From positions 33,400,579-33,464,578 of the forward strand of contig CM019220.1 in the NCBI GenBank assembly GCA_009741485.1: 64,000 nt of DNA, in the 5' to 3' direction. A program made the translations under genes and the position numbers. The stretch is from Malurus cyaneus samueli (Eukaryota > Chordata > Aves > Passeriformes > Maluridae). Numbering within the stretch: position 1 is the stretch's first letter; each line of letters opens with the position of its first letter. The notes beneath the pieces are model-generated. The model was not told where the DNA came from. It saw only the letters and a list, made by a program, of their open reading frames with translations, and ran no database searches. Of the stretch, positions 55,251-64,000 are shown piece after piece.

Positions 55251-58200
55251 GCACAGTTGGGTGGGGGGCAGCCAAAATCTGAGCTCTTTACTTCTGCTCT
55301 CTGCAGAGTCTTTACTTCTGCTGTCTGCTGCAGGATCAGCAAGGCCATGTAAAATGGAAGCTACGGTGGATGGGAGACAGGCTCCTGTTCAGACAGCTGT
55401 GACTGTAACACCATAACACTGCAGGTAGAGATAAATACCATGTAATTGCCAGTTGCTCAATTCCTGTATTGCAACATGCTGAAGCAATAATGGGTAGGAG
55501 AAGATGCTTCCTCCCCATGGCCAGCCTGCCCATACCCATCTGGGAACAGCAGGATGAGGTAAAAACCATCCTTCCCCTTAGTACCATTCATTCTCCCTGG
55601 CTTTTCTCAGTTCACAGCAAGGGAGAGGAGGTGCCAAGCAGGGTGAGGAATGCCAACAGAGGGCTCCTGTGCCCAGGCCCAGATGTGGCACATGCAGTGC
55701 ACGGGAGGGAGTTTGAGCCTTTGCACCACAGTGTCGAGCACTTTGCTGTGAGACCCCTGTGCAAGAGCCCCTTTGTGCTCCTCAGATAACTGAGGTTTCT
55801 CAAGCAGCACTGACATGATCCCAAGCCCACTCATGGTCTCCCCAGGAGGCAGTTTCAGCTGTGGGGATTGGTGCAGCCAGCTCTTGTTCCTGCCTGACAG
55901 ACAGCACATCCATGCAGATGGTGATATCCATCCATTAGAACCCCAGGGGCTATAGTGCTGCTAGACTGTAGTGGTTACATAAAACAAAGGTGTGGAAATA
56001 ATTTCCAGCATGTTCTGGACGTGTAAGGCCGTCAAAGGTATCACGAGTTAAAACCAGAAATTGAATTTGTAGGATCTGTATGGTAACATCTTTTAAAAAT
56101 GTCATCAAAAACAAATCAGAAGAAGGTGGCTTTGTCTAGACTCTTGTTTCCTAACACTGAATGCCAGGAGTTATTGCAGCCGTACCTTTCTGGAGACTTT
56201 CTGGCTGGGGAATGTTCTCTTTCCAGAGGAAATCCTTTTAACTTTCAGCAGTTCAAGACTCTAATTGGATGAAATAATAGCTTGGCACTCCCCCAAGCAA
56301 TATGATTTTTATCTTTTCTGTTGTCTGCAAAAGCCTGACTTGTCCAATGCCATGAGTCACGGAGAGAATGTGGATGTCAGACTGCCCTTGTATGCAGGCA
56401 TGGGCTCCTGGTGAGACAGGAATGGGGTCCTTGGTCAGTGATTCCTGGGGATCTGAAGCATCCTCTGTAGAGCTGCCCCTCCGTGGCCTCAGCAGGACTG
56501 AGGATGTGGTGTTGCTGATGTGCACGTTTCCAGGCATCTTCATTCTCACTCTGTTATTCAAAGGGGGTTCTTTTGTTGGCTACTGCTCTGGTTTCTCCAG
56601 GTGACTCATCTTACAATAATTATGGATTCATGCTTTGTCTTTGCCAAACACTAACTCTTCATTAGCTTCAACTAGCATGTTTAGATGTTTTCAGCTGAGA
56701 CTTAGACTTTGATGGTTTATTTAGCCCAGAAATAAGTCCGATAGAATAAACACTGGAGCTTTGAACCTTTCAGGCTTTTGTTTCTGCACAGTGAATTAAA
56801 CAAATGGAGATACTTAGCACAAGTTTCTTTTCGCTGTTCTGGAAAAACAAGAGACCTTGAGCCTCCGGGCACAAAGCAGCAGCCTGGCTTTCACTCTCAG
56901 TACCCTGCCTTCCCCTGTCCCTGGGGTTGTGCAACTGCCCACGGGTGCTCTGGCACAGCTCTGGACACTGGTGTGGTCCTGCTGCTCCTGTGCTCAAAGG
57001 TCCAGTGCATGCCAGGAACCACGGCTCAGCCATTTGTGAGGACAAGGTGCTGGTTTAACTTGGAGATGCATCAGCCCAAAAAGTGCAGCTGGAAGCTGTG
57101 TGGATTATCTTGTCTGGGGTCTTGTCTGGCCCATTGAGTTTATCACTGTTGAATTCCAGCAGGACTGCACCGGTCCAGGGCTCCTGTGGGGCTGCAGGTG
57201 CTGGTTTTATCCTCTAAACTGTGGAGAACCAAAACCACATGCTGTGCAGTGCTGTTTCCCACCTCAACACCCAAAACTCAGCTGCCCCTGGCCTCCCTGC
57301 CCTCACACCATCCTCGCTGTCCAGCTGGAGGTTCCATCCTCCTGTTGTCGTGGCTTGGGGCAATGGAGAAAGGGCCACAAGCAAGTAGAGATGTGCAAAG
57401 CAGGAAACTGTGCTGCATAAAATACCTGTAGGACAGGTGGATGCAAAAGGACTGGATGCAAGGACTAGCTTGAGCTCAACTGGAGCAAGGATTTCCCCTT
57501 GAATCCTTGCCTTGCTTGAAGATGTTCAAACAGTAAAGCCTTCATGTCTGGGGAAGTGGTGGGCCTCCACAATCCGTCTGTGATGGTCTTTGTTTTCCTT
57601 CATCCACAGGACAGATGTAATGCAGGGATGCAACAGGAGACTAAATTTGGGAAAATAATGAAGCAGCCAAAAGAAGCAAACATGACATGAGTGCATGAGT
57701 GGTGGGCTTGGCTTGTGAGCAGCAGGGGCTCCTGGGCTGGCTCTGCTGTTCTTGCTGTCCTTCCCCTGCCACCTTTCCCATGGGAGCAGGATTTGATCAT
57801 CCTCCTCCAAATTGTGCCAGCAAATGCTTCTCCTGCTACCACTGTGAAATACCTACAGGTCAGTAACCCCCCAGCTTGTTTCCTTGGTAGGTTTTGTCAT
57901 GAAGAGCAGTGTCCCAGCTGCTTGTGTGGGGCAGTTTGGGTGTGGGTGGACCATCCCAGCTCCTGCCAAGGTCCCTGACACCCTGCCCCAGCACTGGCTG
58001 CCCAGGGAGGTGCAGAACACACAAATGAGTGGGATGAGGGGGGTTCTTAGGGCAGGACATGACTTGTGCAAGTTTGTCTTAGAATTACTGTACCCTTCAC
58101 CGACGAGGAGCTCTTTGTCTCCTGCCAGTGCTGTTTCCCTTGGGGAATTTTTTTTCCTTCTCCTTTTGCCATCTTTACAGTTTGTTTTCCTTCCTGCATC

Positions 58201-58530
58201 TGCAAGGCTGCCTCCAACAAAGCCCTGGCAGACAATCTTATCTCTCAGCACGACTAGTCCTGCTCCTTTGACTGGAGTATGTGCCTGCTCAAACACTTGG
58301 CTGGAGCAGCTCTGCCAGGGGCATGAGAGAGCCACAGCCCAGCAGGGAGGGCAGGAGAGGGGCAGTGAACAGCCACTCGTGCCATTTCTGAAGTGCAATG
58401 CCATTAATTAAATGGGTAGGAGAAATGGCTGAGTCTATTTTTCCCTCTTGACTTGAAAGGCCTTTTTTTTTTTTTTTAATTGTTTGGTGATCAAAATAGA
58501 TCTGCTCTGGAGCATCTGTGGGAAAGGGCC
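55251..58530. other. GC-richer zone with overlapping reading frames, no gene recognised
   Basis: Base composition rises relative to the flanks, and reading frames of 95-183 codons overlap on both strands (largest at 57853-58404 minus and 57884-58411 plus). None has a conserved motif, signal peptide or transmembrane pattern I recognise. Overlap on opposite strands is best explained by composition. It could contain exons of a non-coding transcript. Confidence 0.4.
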
Positions 58531-61500
58531 TCACACTTGTTTTGGGAGAGGAGGCTTTAAACCCTCACAGGGGAAGGCAGATTGAGAGCTTTCATTGCTT
58601 GTCCCTTGAAGCAGATACTCTTGATAACTAGTACACCTGAAACTATGAAAGAAAGTGCAGATACAAATAGCACCAAAATTAATTAAAGAAAATGAGCTGT
58701 TTCTTTTGCCCAACCACACCTTGCAAACCAGGAAATACTTCCTTTTATGCAGAAACAGGAAGACTTCTGTCCTGGCCAGGGCAGTCTGCAAGCCTCAGGT
58801 AATTAGCTTTGTTTATGTTGTTGGGGCAGGATGGTGAAGTCAGTGCAGCTGCAAGTGAAAGACTTCATTCACTAAAGGTTTGTAAAAACTTATTACCTCT
58901 TGAAAAATCAGTAAAAAATTGAATTGCTGGGTGCAGCATTCCATGTCGGTCCAGCTCTTACTGTGGTCAGTGGAGACCTTTCTGTTTGCTTTGAAAGGCA
59001 CTGGTGAACAGCCTCAGTGTTCAGGCAAATGCTGGAGACACTCATTCTGTAATGAGGGTTAGAGACTTGTTCAGGAAGCAGCCATCTGTTTTATCAGACA
59101 GTTCACCTTTTGTTTCTAGTGTCCAACTGATGTACATTGTTTAAGCAATGAAGAAGGCTGAGAACACCACTTTAGTCAAATGCTGTGCCTAAAGCACAAA
59201 ACACGACTTGTAAACACTCTTTTGTACTAGGTATCTTCTGATATGCTAGGCTGGGATTTATTTTTACTTTGTTGCTGACTCCAGCCCTTTCTGGCATTTC
59301 CTGGAGACTCTGATCATTTCCAGCAGCAGGCAGTGAGAGCAGGCACATCTCCCAGCAGTCCTGGTGAGGGTTTTGCACAAGGCTTGATTGGATGGCAGTG
59401 GTGGTGGATGATATTCCGAGGCCCCGTGGTGCTGGTGGTGAGTCACAAGTGGAGGTACTGGAGCCTGTGACAATATAAAAGCACAGTCCAATTGTGTCTG
59501 TGCAACCTGAAGGTACAATCTAGGGGACGATCTACAAGTAACTCCAGGCATTAAGGAAGAAAAATTATGTCCCACGTTGTATCATCAACTTAAAAAAAAA
59601 AAATTATAGAGGTTTTTCAGTAGTAGCCTCTATGGTTTGGCTGATTGCTGGTACACACATTTGTAGGATGAGTTTATTCTCCTTTGTTTTAGCAGAATGC
59701 ATAGAAACTTAGGCTGATAATAACTGAAACACTGATCTATTCATGTGAGTCTCTGAACTGTCAGAAATACCAGCTAGCATGAGACTTGCAATAAATCACT
59801 AGAGCTCACAACTCTGACACTGACAATTGAACAAGTGCCATTGGCTGAGGTCAAAGCTGCAAAAAAGAACTTCAAGTGCATTTTTAACAAAAAAAAAAAT
59901 CTGAATGTAGAATAACAGAATCTGTGCTTTCTCTGATTTCTCAATCAAATTTGCTCAACATGCAGCTTGAATATCTGGGTTTCCTTTGCCTGTCAGTTGT
60001 TGATTGCCATCCTCTCATGATGCCCTGACCTTCAGAAATTGCTGCAATGAACTGTTTTGCCTACCAATAGGCGAGTTTCATGCCTATAAAAGATGCAGGT
60101 CTTGCTTCTTTTTTATTTTTAATTCACATCTCTTGTTTCTGGTCCCTGTGCTGTCAGCTCAGTGGCAGAAACCACAGGAAGTGCTGCCCTTTGAGGGCAA
60201 GTCCCTTGAAACAGCCAGTCCTGCCCCCATCTTCCCCTTAATGAATGAATTCAGATGGAGAGAGGCAGGGGCCAACACTGACCCTAGCAGGAGCCCACAT
60301 CAGCCACCTCTGTGCTGGGGAAGGCTTTGGGCCAACTTGATACAAGTTTTTGGCCAGACTGGCTCTGCAAAGCAAAAAAAGACTGTTGTGACTCTGCAAA
60401 GCAGTGCTCTGGTGTTGGATCTGACACATCTGCACCATTGCATCACACAGACACATCATCAGTGCCCTTCAGCTGGGCTGTGTGAATCACCAAAGGATGA
60501 TGATGCTGACAGGAAAGAGAAGCCAGCTTGGTGATGTCTTCTTCTGGCAGCTGCTTCTCTAAGATGGACCACAAAGTTTGCGTGCTCTCTCAGGTGCACT
60601 TTGGATAAGGAAGACAGTTTGTCTCAAGACCACAGTTACAAAGTGTTTTTATATTTATGCAAAGATGGGTTTTTCCCATGACCATGAAAGCAAACAAGGA
60701 ATCCAATATTCTTCCTGGGAGCAACCCCCTTATCCTAAGCCACGGTGACCTGACATGAGGGGGACCATCTGCTGCACCCACAAGGCCACTTGTACCATTG
60801 TCCCTAAAAAGGCACCCAGGAAGAGGGTGCCAGGGACTCAAGGCTGTTCCTGTGTGGATGGGATTATGCTTCACCTGTAGGCTGGAGGAAACTGTCTGGC
60901 TCTGCACCTACCCACCACACAGACTGCCCATCTTTGGTCTTTTTCCATTTACATGGGGATTACTCATACCAGGACTTGGATGTTGCAACTTTGATGGTGT
61001 AATCCTGCCATGCCTTTGGTAACTCAGAGTCTTCTTGAACAAGTCTGCAGAATTTAATGTCTGATGTGAAAAGCAAAGGTATCTATGAACATAAGTATTA
61101 AAGTTGTTTTGGATGAATTCATGTGTTATAAAAAATGAGAACAGAAATGGTGCAGAGGTGATTTTCTTTTTTGATATGTCATTGCAGACCTCTTTCAACT
61201 GTGAATTTCTTGATAAATATTTAATATTCATTACACAATTCCATTTTGACATGAAATCCTCAGGGATGCATAGTTCAAATACAGCAAAAAAAAAAAAACA
61301 TTTCTAAAAGAAAGTTGAACTGTTCTTGGTCAATGTACTTATTTTAGTCTTTCCTGTGGGTGTCTGGCTCTGAGCAAACTGCAAGTGCTTGTGCAAACCT
61401 GTGGCTCAGGCCCATCCCCATCACACAAGGCCAGATTTCCATTCTAAGTGGGCTCAGTTTGGCCTCTTTTGATTCATGCATCAAAAGTACAGCTAAAACT

Positions 61501-64000
61501 AAACATCACCTTTCTCAAGCTGCACAGGCTACCAAAAATACAGCAGGCTTACCCTGGTTTGTTTTGTGTGCATCACATCCTGCTTTGGATGAATTTCTAT
61601 TAAATGTATCAAACACAGTTTGGGGGATTTCCCTTCAGTCCTTCATGTCTTGTCCTCTCTGGTCATCCTGTGCTGTTGCACTACGGGAACACAAAAGTTG
61701 TGACCAAGGATTTGTGAAACTCCCTGTGCTATGACATAGGTTCTTGAGCTCTGGCAGAGCTGATGCACTGACCAGGGGACAATCTGAGGGGTGTGATGAG
61801 CACCAAGCCAGCCTAAGGACTGCTGAAGGTGCTGCTGGGAGGAAGGCAAGAGTCCTGCCAGGCTGAGAGATGCTTTTGACGCTGCAGCTTCATCTGATAA
61901 GATTCCATAAAGCTAACATTTAAGGGTCAGATAATAAGATATGCTGCCTTCAGACATTGCATACACAAACCCAGCCCACTGCTGAGACAAAAGTGGCTTT
62001 AAGCCCTGTCTCTCCATCTATCTGATCCGTTTGCCTTTTGCCAGCTGGCATGAAACGTTCTTTTATCTGAAACTATTTCCAACTATTTCTTCTCTCAGAA
62101 CCTCCACAGTGTTTGCATGACTTGAAAGAACTGTTTCCAGGATTTCTGGCTGCACAGCATTCGAACTTCAGATTTTACAACAGGTACTTCAGTACATTCC
62201 CTTGCTTTTTTAAGGGCTATTGCAGCAGGCCATCTGTCATGGGAAGGCTGTGTCTCCTGCTCAAAATATTCACTTTCTCATTTTATTTTTGATACCTCTT
62301 TAGCAATTGAAGGTTGGCAGCGTATTACTCCTGGTAAACCAAGTCCAAAGAATGAACAGGGAAATTTCATGTGTGTGATAGATAAGCCTCCAACCAGAAT
62401 GGGGAGAAGTTCTGGGAAGCAAGAGGTGTCTCATTGTGGCTGCATCTTTTTGGGGCTTACAGGGGTCTGGGATTTGCAGGTGCCCCATTTGAAACTACAC
62501 AAAGACCTCCAGGTGTGAAGCCTGGAGCTGCAGCTGAGTTTGGTACTACCTGGGGAATGGGATAGAGAAGATCCTTTTGTTGTTTGAGTAAGCCTGCCAC
62601 TGAGACATTGGTAGTTTTTAACCCAGATCAACTATTTTGAAAAGACATTTTTATTGCTGTTCAGCACGTGGTGGGCAGTGATGATTGCTATGTTTCCTTA
62701 TGGAGTACCCATGTTACTGTACATTCAGTTTTTCAGGAGTAGCTTTGCTAGGTCCAAGTGGGAGGAACTGTGATGTGGAATGCACCTCACTTGTTTCAGG
62801 CAGCTTGAATAGCATGTACTTCTTTTCATACAGAAAAACTACAGTTCCCACTTTTCCGGGCAGCAGCCACCTAAGGGAGCAAATCCTGAAGGACTGGCTT
62901 GTCCCTCACCGTGAAGCTGGATGGTGGCATAAAGCAGAGAACTTTAGCTGCTTGCTGGAGAAGTGTTCAATGCAAGTCAAAGCCATTGCCTACGATGTAT
63001 TTCCAGCCAGCATAAGAAGGAAATCTTTGTTCTGATGTGCCTTTTTTTTTTTTGTTTTAAGATGTAGCAGTTTGTGGCCAAATCACAGGATCTCAAGGGA
63101 GCATTCTGGCTGAAAAAATTACTTCAGAATTTGGCCTAACATAACTTTAAGATAAAAACTTTCATGTAATCACTAATTCACAGTCACAGTTGCTTTGGCT
63201 TCTCTCATTATCATTCCTAAGTTATTCTTTTCATGCTGGGAGTTGGATTTTCCTGGCACTGCATCTGTTTTCAGCAATGTATACACCACAACTGCTGACA
63301 ACTAGGAGTTGGATCCCATGTTCCTCGACCCTGGCTGTAGCTTGTTTTTTCTGGCACCACTTTGAAGTCTCCCATCTGCACTTGTCTCCTGATGACCGGT
63401 GGCGGTCCTTCAGCTGTGTGAGAAGTGCCTGATGTTATCCTGTTGTTCTTGCACTCCTCCAGATCTGTTTCTCAGCCAGGCCATGAGCACAGCCCTTGCC
63501 TGTTCCTAGATGGAGCCTTATCAGGGCCAGCCATGGCAATGCTCCCATCCCCTCCTAGCCCTCCCCTGTGCTTGCTGGAAGGTCCATTAGCTCTGTGCAT
63601 TTTAGCGGAGCAGAAATGCCCCTCTGCTGCTTCTCTGGCTTTTCTGTCCTCTTTGCTTTTCTGTGGAAATGTCCCCCTGAGCTCTCTTTGAGCTAGGATC
63701 TGTTGGAGATCACCTCTGCATCCTTCAGGTGCTGAGAGTCAGAGGGAGAGCTGTGTGCTGGTATCTCTACTTGCCTCTCATCTCCACTGGGCTATTTTTG
63801 TTCAAGCCTGGTGCTGGTTGCACCATATCCAGCTTACTCATGAGATGCCACTGTTCCTCTTAGCAGCATTTGAAGGAGTACAGCTGTTCTATGCTTGGAT
63901 TCCTCCTCACTTGGCTTACCAGGAGCATGACTTCTAAAGGGATGCGTGCTGTTTGCTAACAAGTAGGTGCCCTTGCTCAGCCTGGAGGCTGGATATTTCC
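58531..64000. other. Intergenic to window end, nothing recognised
   Basis: No recognisable exon, RNA gene or mobile element with clear ends. A 176-codon frame at 60004-60534 and a 124-codon frame at 61360-61734 lack family signatures and splice context. A-rich runs occur near 59591, 59888 and 61285. Confidence 0.45.

Noticed and set aside
50691..64000. Search for BMPR2 exon 1, expected next by synteny
   Set aside because: No CpG island or recognisable signal-peptide/receptor exon occurs here; BMPR2 probably lies beyond the window.

Overview
This is a stretch of a bird nuclear genome, probably a passerine. The evidence is spliced vertebrate genes with GT-AG introns, a CR1 LINE 3' end carrying the octamer-like tail seen in birds and reptiles, and LTR elements with passerine-style termini. 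The passerine level is inferred and less certain than 'bird'. Gene order matches the vertebrate KIAA2012 - SUMO1 - NOP58 block (human 2q33).

Layout. 1-5.3 kb is gene-poor and rich in mobile elements. It holds a 1475-bp solo LTR (1566-3040) with a perfect 5-bp target duplication and an internal GC-rich minisatellite, a separate 48-bp-period minisatellite (about 4366-4720), and a 445-bp solo LTR in reverse orientation (4856-5300) with a 4-bp CTAG duplication. From about 6.1 to 9.3 kb on the + strand are decayed coiled-coil exons resembling the C-terminal part of KIAA2012, two of them with in-frame TAG codons. SUMO1 lies on the - strand (CDS 13898-23069, five coding exons, 101 aa, intact), with a CpG-rich promoter at about 22.7-23.3 kb. 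Upstream of it are a CR1 3' fragment (23.36-23.73 kb) and a cysteine-rich, exon-like reading frame on the - strand (23865-24000). NOP58 lies on the + strand (CDS 26980-50400, fifteen coding exons, 526 aa, intact), head-to-head with SUMO1 and with start codons 3.9 kb apart. Its introns carry four box C/D snoRNAs: two SNORD70-type (introns 3 and 6) and two SNORD11-type (introns 8 and 9). From 50.7 kb to the end I recognise no gene; a GC-richer zone at 55.3-58.5 kb contains long overlapping ORFs without recognisable domains.

How they work together. NOP58 is a core protein of box C/D snoRNPs and its own introns supply four C/D guides, all aimed at one short segment of 18S rRNA (two at A512, two at G509, human numbering). 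Mammalian NOP58 is itself modified by SUMO, so the head-to-head SUMO1 gene makes one of its modifiers. The sequence gives no evidence of co-regulation beyond proximity and CpG promoters.
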